Assembly (NCBI GenBank): GCA_025360815.1
Contig: JANYBL010000005.1
Location: 62,001 to 126,000, forward strand
Origin: Burkholderiales bacterium
Lineage (GTDB): Bacteria; Pseudomonadota; Gammaproteobacteria; Burkholderiales; Usitatibacteraceae
Direction: 5' to 3'
DNA length: 64,000 nt
In this document: piece by piece, positions 44,922 to 55,275 of the stretch
How positions within the stretch are numbered: the first letter of the stretch is position 1
Layout of the letters: each line of letters begins with the position of its first letter
Program-made: the position numbers and the translations under genes
Notes under the pieces: generated by a model
The model's database searches: none
What the model saw: only the letters and a program-made list of their open reading frames with translations
What the model was told of the DNA's origin: nothing

Positions 44922-47900
44922 ACGAGCAATGCCTCATTGCGCTGGCCCCGCAACAGATGAATTCGCATTTTCCCGCGGTAAAAAGGCTCGATCAAGTTAT
45001 CTTGTTGCAACGCGTATTCGTATAGGGCTAACGCAGCATCCCATTCGCCTCGTTCCTCAAAATTGCCTGCAAGCGTTTTAACCGCGTTGATTAGCAGGCT
45101 CGAAAATCGCTCGCGAGCCGATGTCAACCAGGCTACATTTGCGTCTGCCCCATATTCTGAGCCGCCTACATCGCCCAAAAAAGCATCACGATAAAGTGAC
45201 ATGAGCCGAGCGTCGTCGCCAAGATTCCCGCCATCTGCAATGACGCGTTTGGCAAGTGCTACGAAGGTGGCCGTGTCTAGCCAAACCAATTCTTGATTGA
45301 GCACGATTCGCCCATCGACTACTCGTAGCGCATCATCTACCGAGATCAGTTTACGCAGGCGGTGCAAGGTGGTGTCGATACTGGCCTTTGAATCTTCCAG
45401 TTTTTCAGCGGGCCACAGTTCATCAATCATGGTGGCAATGGCGATTCCTTCGTAAGCCGCGCCACCGCGTGAGGCTAGTATTCTTAGCATATCGATTGGC
45501 TTTTTTTGTGCTTTGCCAGAGGTTGCCAAGGCTATTCCGCCTACTTCAACGGAAAAACCACCGAGCGCACAAATTTTTACCGGCCAAGGCCAATGTTCGT
45601 CCGCATTTACTGGCGGGGAGAAGCCGCGGCGCTGCACCATTTCGCCAACGAACGCGGCAGCGATTCCACGGCGCAGTGCGTCTGCGCAAAGCCAGGCCAT
45701 TTCAGGCGACGCATAGAGCATTGCGTTGAAATGCTTTAGCCGCACCAATTCAGAAAATAGGTCGGCAATAAGTTCATGGGTATCCGCGTTATTTTGCCAA
45801 GCGGCGCGGTGCGCTTTAAAGAACATGCCCACTGTCACCCATATCGCAGCGCGACCAGCAGGGGCGTGGCGGATTGCATAGTCCACACGTGCGATCGCGC
45901 TGTCAATCTGGCCAAGGCGAAACAGACTAGTGGCCTCATTTATCGCGAACGCATCCCTAAAATATTCATAAGCGCCAGCATTCTTTGCCGCATTAATCGC
46001 TAGGCGTATTTCGTTTAGCGCTGTGCCCGGATCATTGCGCAATAAAGATAATAGCGTTCTGCTTTGGTAATAGTTTGCGATTACTTGGGGAGATGTCATT
46101 GACATCCATTTTTCAGCATCCGTTAAAAATTGCTGAGCCGCAATCAGATCGCCGGCATTACGCGCTGCTTTCATTTCTGAAATGGCGATGGGTACAAAAT
46201 ACAGCGATAGTCCATGCTCGATTGCAAGTTCTTTGCAAGTTGCCGCTGCTGCATGTGACAAAGTTAGGTATGTTGGTTGAGCCAGCATGTAACCTGCGTT
46301 GGCATAGAAATCGCCTGACGATAGCAGCCACTCTGCACGGCGCGAGGTCGTCACAGTCCGGTTGGTCATGATGGTATTTATCTCGCTAACAAACGCCATT
46401 GTCTCCTCAAATTTCCAAGTCCCCTCGGCGATGCGTAGTATCGGTGAGGCCGCCTGTAAGCGAATATTAAGATCAGTTGCAAAACCTTGAATGCGCATGA
46501 CGCGCTTCACGATAGCGTCTTGTTGATCGAATGCTCGCCCAAACATCACATGACCGTTTAAAAGGCCCGTTAAGACAACAAGCTCAGTGTTGATATCGTC
46601 AAACGCCAAGTCCGGTGAGTAGGATTCATGGGCTCTGTCGAGCCACACTTCGGCCCCCTTTTTCGAAATCCATCCTTGGATAAGCTCGTTCAGCACGGAG
46701 GTGGCCGCCATCACGCAGCCGACCCGGTCTTCCGACAACAAGAAAGCGTGGTGGGCTAATGAAAAAGTTTCGAACGAAAGGTTGTTATACGCATACGATT
46801 GGGCGGTGCCCAGCCAGTAAATCAGCCACGGATTGGCTTCACGTCGCCCCTCAGGAAATGCAGTCAGCCAGCTAATAACTTGTTCGTGGCGCCCCTCTGC
46901 CAGTGTTTGTTTTACAACTTGTAAGACCAAACGTTCAGCGTGCTCCGAAAATCCGGCATCGAGATATGCTGTGATGGCAAGTTCGGACCGTGAAAACTGT
47001 TCAAGCAACCAGCCTGCATGCAAGCGGCGTTTTTTAATCGTAGCTGCTGATTCTCGCTCAACGGCAAGGCGACGCAAAAACGCAGAGAATAGTTGATGAA
47101 TTTGGTATATGTGTTCGCTATTGATTGGTGCGCCCGGAGCAGCGTGGAGCTCGATGAAAAATCCATCCTGCTCAAGTCTTTGGAGCAACTCCCCGGCGTT
47201 TTTTACGCCACTCGCAGACGCGGCGGTTTCGGCATTGAATTCTGGAAACCACGCGCAATGATCCAGCACTTGCCTGATATCCGTTGGCAGTCGTTCATAA
47301 ACCTGTCGGGCAAAAAACGTAAACAGTGCCTCGGCTTCATCAGGGTTGAAATTTACCGCGCTATCAACTCCCATTTTCGGTGCTGAGAGCAACACAATCG
47401 CGGCTGGCCAGCCCTTGGTTAAGGCAAAAATCTCTGCCGAGGATTTAGCCTCTGCCGGATTTAGCTGGGTTACTAGGTTATTGGTTTCATCCGCTGAAAA
47501 TGCAATATTCGCCGATTCCAAGCGACAAACACGCTGCTCTCCAATTAAACCAAGGAATGCAACGGGGGGTGCATGATGGCTCAGCACAAAAAAACGAATA
47601 TCATTGGAAGCCTCATCAGCGAGCGCTGCGATGATTTCCGCAATGGGGCTATCGGCAACATTTTGAATATTGTCGAAAACCCAGTTTGTCGGGCATCCTT
47701 GCCTTCCGATCACTTGACGAGCGAACTGTCGAGAGAAGCGCGGCCAATCATGGCGGTCCGATGCATCAGGAAGACTGGCATCGGGGCCACCGACCGCTGC
47801 GACTGCCATCCGCAAGAAATGAAAAAACGTTGTTGGCAGCTGGTCATCCGCATCAAGCTGCATCCAAACCGGCTTAATATTTTTTGCCGAAAAATAACTT

Positions 47901-48112
47901 GCAACTAGCGTAGTCTTGCCGATTCCTGGCGGCCCGCTAACCCAGATAACGGGTTTACCGCATTCTAGTTTTTCAAATAATCGGTTACGAATGATGGAGC
48001 CGCGTAGAGTTGGCGGGTTCAGCTTGGCGAGTCCGCGTTGCAGAGTCTGGGAATGAATCCCATGGCTGATCAGCTTTGCGAGAGGTTCGTTTTTTTTAGT
48101 TTTACCAGCCAT
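44810..48112 (-). CDS. Giant STAND-NTPase/SARP-type transcriptional regulator (paralogue 1)
   Basis: 1,100 aa. Walker A GPPGIGKTT at residues 60-68 and a Walker B-like WVFDNIQ; the AAA/NACHT-like half resembles MalT. The middle (about 400-850) is helical and TPR-like. The end is an OmpR-like winged helix (WPWPVKICALGGFSVEVGG... KAQKKPIDMLRILASRGG... DELWPAE... LHRLRKLISVDDAL) followed by a bacterial transcriptional activator domain (LYRDAFLGD... ALALYEYALQQDNLIEPFYRGKMRIHLL). Expected to oligomerise on ATP and ligand binding and activate transcription. Paralogues at 48655 and 56221. Confidence 0.88.
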   Translation of the reverse strand: MAGKTKKNEPLAKLISHGIHSQTLQRGLAKLNPPTLRGSIIRNRLFEKLECGKPVIWVSGPPGIGKTTLVASYFSAKNIKPVWMQLDADDQLPTTFFHFLRMAVAAVGGPDASLPDASDRHDWPRFSRQFARQVIGRQGCPTNWVFDNIQNVADSPIAEIIAALADEASNDIRFFVLSHHAPPVAFLGLIGEQRVCRLESANIAFSADETNNLVTQLNPAEAKSSAEIFALTKGWPAAIVLLSAPKMGVDSAVNFNPDEAEALFTFFARQVYERLPTDIRQVLDHCAWFPEFNAETAASASGVKNAGELLQRLEQDGFFIELHAAPGAPINSEHIYQIHQLFSAFLRRLAVERESAATIKKRRLHAGWLLEQFSRSELAITAYLDAGFSEHAERLVLQVVKQTLAEGRHEQVISWLTAFPEGRREANPWLIYWLGTAQSYAYNNLSFETFSLAHHAFLLSEDRVGCVMAATSVLNELIQGWISKKGAEVWLDRAHESYSPDLAFDDINTELVVLTGLLNGHVMFGRAFDQQDAIVKRVMRIQGFATDLNIRLQAASPILRIAEGTWKFEETMAFVSEINTIMTNRTVTTSRRAEWLLSSGDFYANAGYMLAQPTYLTLSHAAAATCKELAIEHGLSLYFVPIAISEMKAARNAGDLIAAQQFLTDAEKWMSMTSPQVIANYYQSRTLLSLLRNDPGTALNEIRLAINAAKNAGAYEYFRDAFAINEATSLFRLGQIDSAIARVDYAIRHAPAGRAAIWVTVGMFFKAHRAAWQNNADTHELIADLFSELVRLKHFNAMLYASPEMAWLCADALRRGIAAAFVGEMVQRRGFSPPVNADEHWPWPVKICALGGFSVEVGGIALATSGKAQKKPIDMLRILASRGGAAYEGIAIATMIDELWPAEKLEDSKASIDTTLHRLRKLISVDDALRVVDGRIVLNQELVWLDTATFVALAKRVIADGGNLGDDARLMSLYRDAFLGDVGGSEYGADANVAWLTSARERFSSLLINAVKTLAGNFEERGEWDAALALYEYALQQDNLIEPFYRGKMRIHLLRGQRNEALLVYRRCKELLSLVLGVAPSAETIALRAAIGNPASVAPS

Positions 48113-48654
48113 AGCGGATTCTACCAGCCCATTTTATTGTCCAGTCGGTAAATGCGACAGGTGGCAGTAAGGTGGCAGTAGGGCGGCAATATGCCGACTA
48201 CAGTAATTAAGTGGTCCAGTGGTCCAGTGGTGCAAATGTGGAAAATGGGCAAGTCTTTATTCCCAAGCAATATCGTCGTTGGCGCAGTGAGTTCTAACAA
48301 CGCCTCTGGCTGTGCTGCCTCATCTCGACGAGGTAGCGCGCCAACATGGGCCTGCGCTCGCGCGAATTGGTTTATGTAGAGTTGTACGGGAATCGGAAAT
48401 ATTTTTGGATTGGCCGACATGGTTTTCACTCGTAAGTGAAACTGAGTCGAATTCGACTGCAATGGGGTTCAAAAAGAATGTGAATAGAATATTGACGGCT
48501 GCGTTATTTTTGTTAAAGTTCATCAGCAGCGTCATATCCTTTGGGCTGGTGCTTTAGATTGCGCTGAAAATTTGGGGTCATTAATCTATTGAAATTGCTG
48601 GCAGCTGCTGGTTACCGTTTCTGAGGAAAAACCCTATGTACCGGAGGATATTAG
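48113..48654. other. Divergent intergenic region between two giant regulators
   Basis: Holds a tandem 11-bp repeat (AGGTGGCAGTA twice, 48159-48180) and an 8-bp repeat (GTGGTCCA, about 2.5 copies, 48211-48232). A 31-codon frame at 48462-48557 encodes a hydrophobic peptide (GFKKNVNRILTAALFLLKF...), but without a ribosome site. Frames on the minus strand here are spurious in my judgement. Confidence 0.45.
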
Positions 48655-51600
48655 GTGGCAGCAAAACGCATTACCTTACCTGCCAAGCTAACGCCCCCGC
48701 GCATCCGGAATCGCCTTGATCGGCCCAGGCTTTTCGCGACATTAGCCGAGGCTGCGCCAGCCGTTTGGATATACGGCCCGCCGGGTTCTGGTAAATCAAC
48801 GTTAGTGGCGAGTTACCTTGCCCATCAGGGAATTGTGCCGGTCTGGGTTCAGCTTGATTCGGACGATGCAGAACCGACTACGTTTTTCCATTTTTTAAGT
48901 GCCGCCAAAGCTGCGGCAGCGCGGCGTTGTACAACATTGCCCGCAATTGAAATTGACACGCGTTCGGACTGGCTGCGATATGCACGCAATTTCGCACGAG
49001 CATTGTTCGAATCGTTGCAAGCGGGCACTGCGTTGGTGTTTGATGATGTACAACAAGTCGGTAGTGTGATGGATGAAATACTCGCGACAATCATTGCTGA
49101 ATGCCCCGATTCGCAGCGGGTTATTTTGCTTTCACATCATCAGCCACCTGCACCTTACGTCGATGCGTTGGCAAAGCGAAAAATGCAGATTCTGCCGCCC
49201 GCATTGCTGCGCTTTGATCCTGCTGAAAGTCGCCAGCTTCTGTTGCTTTTGGGGATCGCACCCGGCGGTCTTGAGATGGACGTGGTGGTCGATACAGCGC
49301 AAGGCTGGGTGGCGGGTTTGGTGCTGTTGGCCAGTCAACGCGGAACCGGCCCTTCGTTACCTTCAACCGAAGCCGGGCGCGAACAGCTCGTTGAATATGT
49401 CTCCCGACGTGTGCTTGCGTGGATTCCGGCCAATGCGCGTCATATCGCAGTGAGTTGTGCATTTTTCCCCGATTTTGACGGTTCGCTTGCCTGCGCTGCA
49501 AGTGGCGATCCCAATGCGAGGCAGATTATTGCGACACTGCATCGAGATGGATTTTTTATCGAAGAGCGCGGCAATGCTCGCGAAAATCGTTATGCATGGC
49601 ATGGCTTGGTTGCAGAGGCGCTACGTAACCAGACCGGGCTACCCGGTTCTCAAAGCAGGCAAAAAGCTGAAACGAAAGCTGCGAAACTATTAGTGCAAGT
49701 CGATCGACCCGAAGCTGGTATTTCGCTATTGCTAATTGCCGAGGCTTTCGCCGAGGCCGCGAGTACGATTTTGCTTTCCGCGTCGGCGATGGTGACGCGC
49801 GGACGCAACGAGCAATTGGCAGGCTGGATTCAACTACTTCCGCCAGAGTTGATGCAGATTGATGCATGGCTTGCCTATTGGAAGGGAATCGCAACAGCGT
49901 CGTTTGACGAGCAGGCCGCTCTCATCGCCTTAGGTGATGCGTACAACCAGTTTTTCCAAGTCAATGATCAACTTGGCATGGTGCTGGCCGCTGCGGGAGC
50001 ATTGGACGCGATCGATGTTGGAGGGCAAAGTTTTCGGGGTATCGAGGAATGGGCAACCCGCCTGACCAGTGCACTTTCGCCGCAACCCGTATTTCCAACC
50101 GCAATGGTTGAGTTGCGAGCGTTGGCCGGGGCTATTTTCGGAATTTCTCGTGTCGGACAAGGTCCAGCCTGGTTTGGCAAATGGGCCGAGCGTTTGCAAG
50201 ATTTGATCGTGGCGGCAAATAATCCCCCGTTGGCGCTTCATGCTGCAACCAATAGGCTGTTCCTTTTTCATGATCAACGTGAATATATGGAAGCTATCTT
50301 GTTCGCAAACTTTATTGAAATTCATGTTGATTTCAGTCAAATTCACGTTGGCAGAGTGGCGTATTGGCTGTTCAGTTACGCTAGGTTGCTTCAAGCGGCC
50401 GGTGAAACTCTCGGACAGCCCGAGCTGCTGGTCAAGGCGCAACGATGCCGACGCGATGCTACTTTAATGGCGGAGCGTTACTCGCTGACCGCAATGCAAA
50501 TTATCACTGGTCATACCGAGGTTGCCGCTGCACTCAACGCGGGAAATTTAGCGGTTGCTAGGCAATGGCTAGAAAAAATTGAACCATTGCTGAATTCACG
50601 TTTGTTTTGGTGGCTTGCATGGCAACATCACGGGCATGCAAAATTGGCGCTTGCCGAGCAACGTCCGGGAGAGGGACTCGAGCACATGCGAAACGTCTTC
50701 AAATATGCAGAACAGGCTGGTGCGCCAGAGTATATTTTTCGTCCATATCATCTGACTATCGCGATTTGTCTAGTTAGTTTGCAGCGTTACGACGAGGCTA
50801 AAGTACATTTGAGCGTGGGTGACGAACAATCCGCTGGGGGTTCGGATAGCCGATTCCATACCGTTCGGCTGTTTGCCGATGCAATGACAATGATTGACGA
50901 AAGCACGACGGACGCGCTGGCGGCACTGCGCCAGTTTGTACTGCGAATGTCAGATGCCGGATATCTTTGGATTTTTGTGCGCCCATGTCTGGCGCTGATA
51001 TGTGCCAAGGCCATTCATCACGGCGTTGAAATGGGGCTAATCTGCAACCTCATTGCCGAACGAAAATTACTGCCTCCGCCAAACGCCCCGTATTCATGGC
51101 CGTGGCCAGTTAAAATCGAAGCGTTGGGTGGATTTCGGGTCTCTATTTACGGGCATCAGCTTGTTTCTGACGGCAAAGCTCAAAAAAAGCCGTTCGATTT
51201 ACTGAAGCTATTAATTGTGCGCACGGCGTTAAATCCGTCGAGCTCCCATGGTGGTGTTAGTGTTGCCGAAGCGATCGACGAACTTTGGCCAGAGCTTGAG
51301 GCCAAAGACCCGAAAGCATCGTTTGATATTGCGCTCCACCGGCTGCGTAAATTGCTAACGGTAGATCAAGCCATTACGGTTACAGACGGATGTGCCCGCC
51401 TGAACCCGGCGCTGGTTTGGTGCGATGCGATTCACTTTAGTCGCGCTTGCGAGGCCAATGTGAATACGGCAAAGGCCGAGCTGACGGTTGGTGATGAACT
51501 TAGCTTTAATGAATATCGAGGCGCGCTGTTTGGCGACAAACAAGTTGCCGACTGGGCTTTTTCCGCGCGTGAGCGTTTGGCAAATCAATTCATAAAATTG

Positions 51601-51849
51601 GTCAGCGTGCGCGGCACGGCATTGGAGGAAAAAAACCATTTTGCCGAGGCAATCAGCGTATACGAGCGCGGCATTGTGCAAGATAATCTGGTCGATCCGT
51701 TTTATCGCGGTCTGATGAGGTGCCATCTGGCGTTAGGCGAACCCGCAGAGGCGATACGTGCCTACCGACGCTGTCGCGAGATTCTCTCGGTCGTGCTGGG
51801 GGTGGAGCCGTCGGAGGAAACACGCGAGTTACGTGCAACGATAGTGTAA
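48655..51849 (+). CDS. Giant STAND-NTPase/SARP-type transcriptional regulator (paralogue 2)
   Basis: 1,064 aa from GTG 48655 (GGAGG 11 bp upstream). Walker A GPPGSGKST at 41-49, Walker B-like LVFDDVQ. C-terminal winged helix (WPWPVKIEALGGFRVSIYGHQL... KAQKKPFDLLKLLIV) and BTAD repeats (FYRGLMRCHLALGEPAEAIRAYRRCREILSVVLGVEP). Divergent from paralogue 1; the shared core motifs are close to identical while the middle differs, as expected if each senses a different ligand. Confidence 0.88.
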   Translation: MAAKRITLPAKLTPPRIRNRLDRPRLFATLAEAAPAVWIYGPPGSGKSTLVASYLAHQGIVPVWVQLDSDDAEPTTFFHFLSAAKAAAARRCTTLPAIEIDTRSDWLRYARNFARALFESLQAGTALVFDDVQQVGSVMDEILATIIAECPDSQRVILLSHHQPPAPYVDALAKRKMQILPPALLRFDPAESRQLLLLLGIAPGGLEMDVVVDTAQGWVAGLVLLASQRGTGPSLPSTEAGREQLVEYVSRRVLAWIPANARHIAVSCAFFPDFDGSLACAASGDPNARQIIATLHRDGFFIEERGNARENRYAWHGLVAEALRNQTGLPGSQSRQKAETKAAKLLVQVDRPEAGISLLLIAEAFAEAASTILLSASAMVTRGRNEQLAGWIQLLPPELMQIDAWLAYWKGIATASFDEQAALIALGDAYNQFFQVNDQLGMVLAAAGALDAIDVGGQSFRGIEEWATRLTSALSPQPVFPTAMVELRALAGAIFGISRVGQGPAWFGKWAERLQDLIVAANNPPLALHAATNRLFLFHDQREYMEAILFANFIEIHVDFSQIHVGRVAYWLFSYARLLQAAGETLGQPELLVKAQRCRRDATLMAERYSLTAMQIITGHTEVAAALNAGNLAVARQWLEKIEPLLNSRLFWWLAWQHHGHAKLALAEQRPGEGLEHMRNVFKYAEQAGAPEYIFRPYHLTIAICLVSLQRYDEAKVHLSVGDEQSAGGSDSRFHTVRLFADAMTMIDESTTDALAALRQFVLRMSDAGYLWIFVRPCLALICAKAIHHGVEMGLICNLIAERKLLPPPNAPYSWPWPVKIEALGGFRVSIYGHQLVSDGKAQKKPFDLLKLLIVRTALNPSSSHGGVSVAEAIDELWPELEAKDPKASFDIALHRLRKLLTVDQAITVTDGCARLNPALVWCDAIHFSRACEANVNTAKAELTVGDELSFNEYRGALFGDKQVADWAFSARERLANQFIKLVSVRGTALEEKNHFAEAISVYERGIVQDNLVDPFYRGLMRCHLALGEPAEAIRAYRRCREILSVVLGVEPSEETRELRATIV

Positions 51850-52858
51850 ACGTTGCGTAGTATTATTCGAGTGGTTTAGCCGCTGCTATTTTTGCTGAAG
51901 ATAACCGGATGGGTATTCCGACGGCCCCTTGGAAAATCTGTATCCGCATCTCGCCGAGGGCGCCAACCAAATTGTTTCGGGCGGCAAGCCAGAGCATGCT
52001 GAAACCCACCTGCTGGAAGTGCTGCGTGCTTATTGCTGTGCGCTTATTTTTGCATAAAAATTTCAGAGCGATTTATATTGATTTAATTCGCCATTTACGA
52101 GACCACGTTTTTGATACTTATTTTGTGTCTGAGAAAATTCCTGTCATTCGATGTGTGTTGCGCAACCAAGAAAACCGTCGGCCCTTGTGCACATTCGATG
52201 GCGCACTGGTCGCCACCCACTCCGCTTTACTGTTTACGATCCTGCAGGACAAATCAACGGCTGGATGCGATCGACGGAGATTAAGGGTAGTGCGTCCTTG
52301 CAACTGGGAACCATTGACCATAGCTTTTTGATGCTGAGCGCATTTTTTAATAGCGATCTCCAAATAATACGGTTGCCCCTGATGCCCGCGTCTGTTTTTT
52401 CCAATTTTTAACAAACGACCGGCAGGTAGGCGCAGCCCCTATCGGATTGCAAACCACTAGACTCATCGCGCGGCTTTCTTGCAGTATTTGATATGCGACG
52501 GCTGTATGCCACGCTGATGATATCGAAACGGTCACCCGCGTCAGCATGGGGTTTCGCATCGTGCCACTGGGTGTCTATCGTATTTTGTCACGCAATGAAA
52601 CCGGCATACCGTCCGATGGCAGCGTGCCATTACAGCGCGGCTTTTTACGATAGTGACACGGCTAACGCAACATAAAAAACGCGATAAAACAGAGCGGTAA
52701 CGCCGAATAATTTGCCGGGATGACCAAGCGGGGCAGAACCCACCTCTCAAGCGGTTCATGTGTTGTGATAAATATATAAACCGGTAACGCATAAAACGGC
52801 AATCCAACGGTAAGTCAGCTGCCAGTCAAAGCCATTTTTTCAGTTCAACGCTTTAAAA
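51850..52858. other. One-kilobase region with no intact gene, possible remnants
   Basis: A frame with codon-like character but no start runs 51905-52057 (DGYSDGPLENLYPHLAEG, then ANQIVSGGKPEHAETHLLEV). Another lies at about 52492-52654 (YATAVCHADDIETVTRVSMG...). Neither matches a family I know. They may be pieces of lost genes. Other open frames here look random. Confidence 0.4.
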
Positions 52859-55012
52859 TTACGATGCAGGCGCCTGAAACCGGCTAATCGTTTTTACATG
52901 CTTGCAAGGCTCTAGATTCGTGAGCCAATTTGCCAAGGACGTTGCTGGCAACGGTTTTGCGAAATAGAATCCTTGAAAATTTTGACAGCCTAGCGCCTCT
53001 AATATCTGTACTTGCGCTAATTTCTCTACACCTTCGGCGATAGGTTTTAGTCCCATATTATTGGCCAAATCTAAGATGGCGCTCACAATGGCTTTGCCCG
53101 ACGATTCTCGGTCTAGCGACTCAATAAACGACTGATCAATTTTTAGCGTTGAAACGGGCAAGCGGTGAAGTTGACCAAGGCTCGAGTGCCCTGTACCAAA
53201 ATCATCTATCGCAATACGAATGCCGAATGATTCCAATTTCTTTAACGTGGAAATTACTTCTTCAATATTGGCCATGACCGTGGTTTCGGTAATTTCTAGA
53301 ATGATTAGCGATGCCGGCAAATCGGCAGCAATCAACGTATCAACGAGTTTGCCGACAAAGTGGTCGCCGGCCTGTAGTTGCAGCGGCGATATATTGACAG
53401 AAATGGGCACCAATACCAAACCTTGCGCTTGCCAGTTGCGCATATCAGCAATGACTTGCTTTACGACCCAATCGCCTATCTCCTGAATGAGTCCGATTTG
53501 TTCAGCAATCGGTATAAAGCGCGATGGTGCGATGGTGCCAAGCTCTGGGTGTTGCCAACGTATGAGAGCCTCAGCACCGCGTAGCGACGGCATGGATGAA
53601 GCTTCTGTGCACACAATCGGTTGGTACACCAGCGAAAATTGATGCTCGCTAATTGCCTTGCGCAGCCCGTTTTCTATTAATAGCTGTTCGTTGACCCGCT
53701 CTCCCAGATGGGCGGTGAAAAATTCAAAACGATTGCGTCCACGCTCCTTCGCAAAATACATGGCTGTATCTGAATTTTGCAACAATACGTGCTCCGCCAG
53801 TCCGTCGTCGGGATAAACGGCAATGCCGATACTGGCGGTGACAGACAACATTCGCGATGAAGTCGTAATCGGTGCAGCGATACTCACAAGTAGTTTTTGT
53901 GCAATCAATGACGCCACGTCATTGTTGGCGATATCTTCGATCAGCACGGCGAATTTGTCGCCACCAACCCGCGCGACCGTATCGCGAATACGAGAGCAGG
54001 CGTGGATTCGTGCGCCGACGACACGAATCAACTCATCGCCGATTGGATGCCCGAGTGAATCATTAATGAGTTTAAAACGGTCAATATCGAGGAACAGCAG
54101 CGCCAAGCGCGAATGCCGACTACGTGCGTTCTCAATCGCATTGGCTAAACGTGCGACCAATTGCGAGCGGTTCGGTAGTGAGGTTAAAGGGTCGCGGGTG
54201 ATTAGGTGCTGAATTCGACTATCGGTCAATTTGCTTTTGCTGATATCTAGCGCGGTTCCCCGGTAGCCAATGATATCGCCGCTTTCGTCATGTATTGGCT
54301 TTCCATTTAGGCGCTGCCAGATTACGGCGGTATCCGCCCGAACCGCGGTGTATTCGAGGCTAAACAGCAGGTTCCCAGAATGTTCGTGGGTGCGCATGAG
54401 CGCGCGAATTCGTTGTGCATCATAGGCGGGTACAAAATCGGCGAAGTTGCGTCCGATGAGTGCCGCCATTGGATAGCCTAGTATCTCCTCGGCGCGCGGT
54501 GACATATACAGAATAACGCCGCTTTTATCGGTTTCCCAAGCGTACTCGCCGGTCGATTCTAGAAGATCACGCAATCGGATATCGTTTTTAACTAATTTAT
54601 CTTGGGCGAGTTTGGTGTCGGTAATGTCACGGCTTATACCGCGATAGCCTGCAAATTTTCCCGCCCTGTCGAACCAGGGCTCACCGCTGTCTAAATACCA
54701 GCGCGGGTTACCGTCCGAGCTGAGACGACCAATCAGCAAATTCTGAAACGATCGGTGCGCGCGGAGCTCATTGCGATGGTGCTGCCAAGCCGCAGTGTCA
54801 ATATTAAGTGCGGTTAATTCCCAACGTGTTTTACCTAACAGGGCTTTGGGATGTAAGCTATTCGAGTCGTCTAAATTGCCTGATAAAAAAGTAAAGCGAA
54901 ACGAAGTGTCCTGTTCCCAATATTGGTCTCCCAGCATGCGTAGAAGACCATCGAGCCGCAACGGGAGAAAATCCGTATTGGCATTCGTCAGTTTTTGTTC
55001 TGTCGTTCCCAT
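52859..55012 (-). CDS. PAS-PAS-GGDEF-EAL cyclic-di-GMP protein with degenerate cyclase site
   Basis: 717 aa, no membrane segment. Two PAS domains (about 25-135 and 145-260), GGDEF domain (about 265-430) and EAL domain (about 445-695). The cyclase signature is GGDKF (350-354), not GGDEF/GGEEF, but the inhibitory RxxD site (RIRD, 341-344) is kept. EAL residues are intact: EALIRW (481-486), NISPLQ, EITET, DDFGTGHSS, DQSFIE. So it probably degrades c-di-GMP, and its GGDEF domain may bind GTP or c-di-GMP as a regulator (inference). Confidence 0.92.
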   Translation of the reverse strand: MGTTEQKLTNANTDFLPLRLDGLLRMLGDQYWEQDTSFRFTFLSGNLDDSNSLHPKALLGKTRWELTALNIDTAAWQHHRNELRAHRSFQNLLIGRLSSDGNPRWYLDSGEPWFDRAGKFAGYRGISRDITDTKLAQDKLVKNDIRLRDLLESTGEYAWETDKSGVILYMSPRAEEILGYPMAALIGRNFADFVPAYDAQRIRALMRTHEHSGNLLFSLEYTAVRADTAVIWQRLNGKPIHDESGDIIGYRGTALDISKSKLTDSRIQHLITRDPLTSLPNRSQLVARLANAIENARSRHSRLALLFLDIDRFKLINDSLGHPIGDELIRVVGARIHACSRIRDTVARVGGDKFAVLIEDIANNDVASLIAQKLLVSIAAPITTSSRMLSVTASIGIAVYPDDGLAEHVLLQNSDTAMYFAKERGRNRFEFFTAHLGERVNEQLLIENGLRKAISEHQFSLVYQPIVCTEASSMPSLRGAEALIRWQHPELGTIAPSRFIPIAEQIGLIQEIGDWVVKQVIADMRNWQAQGLVLVPISVNISPLQLQAGDHFVGKLVDTLIAADLPASLIILEITETTVMANIEEVISTLKKLESFGIRIAIDDFGTGHSSLGQLHRLPVSTLKIDQSFIESLDRESSGKAIVSAILDLANNMGLKPIAEGVEKLAQVQILEALGCQNFQGFYFAKPLPATSLANWLTNLEPCKHVKTISRFQAPAS

Positions 55013-55070
55013 GCGCTACTAACCTTTAATTAATATTCCTAAACTGGCGAAGCCCTACAACATCGTCCAG

Positions 55071-55109
55071 ATGTTTTGCATGCTTCCCCAGCGCCAACAT
55101 GCAAAATAT
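55071..55109. other. Long AT-rich stem-loop
   Basis: Twelve-bp stem ATGTTTTGCATG/CATGCAAAATAT with a 15-base loop, between the second ECF sigma gene and the GGDEF-EAL gene. No U-tract follows on the minus strand, so it is not a standard terminator; it may be an attenuator or mRNA-end structure. Confidence 0.4.
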
Positions 55110-55275
55110 TCAACGTCACCTTTGCGAAACGATTGAATCAAAACCCCAGTCAGCGCGGGCTAAACCAGCCGAAAGTGCTTGGAGTCCGCCGTCAAATGGC
55201 GTTATACAGGTTGAAATTTGGTTTGTTAGGCTACGCAAGTACACTTCTCTAGCGATGGTGTCGGCGCAGAGAAAA

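Noticed and set aside
48121-48462. 113-codon minus-strand frame between the giant regulators
   Set aside because: Part of it is encoded by the 11-bp and 8-bp tandem repeats, no ribosome site and no family pattern; it lies in a divergent promoter region.
51909-52331. 140-codon frame in the gene-free kilobase
   Set aside because: Unusual residue composition (many Arg, Cys, Pro), no ribosome site, and another frame of the same DNA looks more protein-like at 51905-52057.
55071-55109. Stem-loop considered as the terminator of the sigma gene
   Set aside because: No T-run follows on the minus strand and the loop is long; kept only as an unassigned structure.
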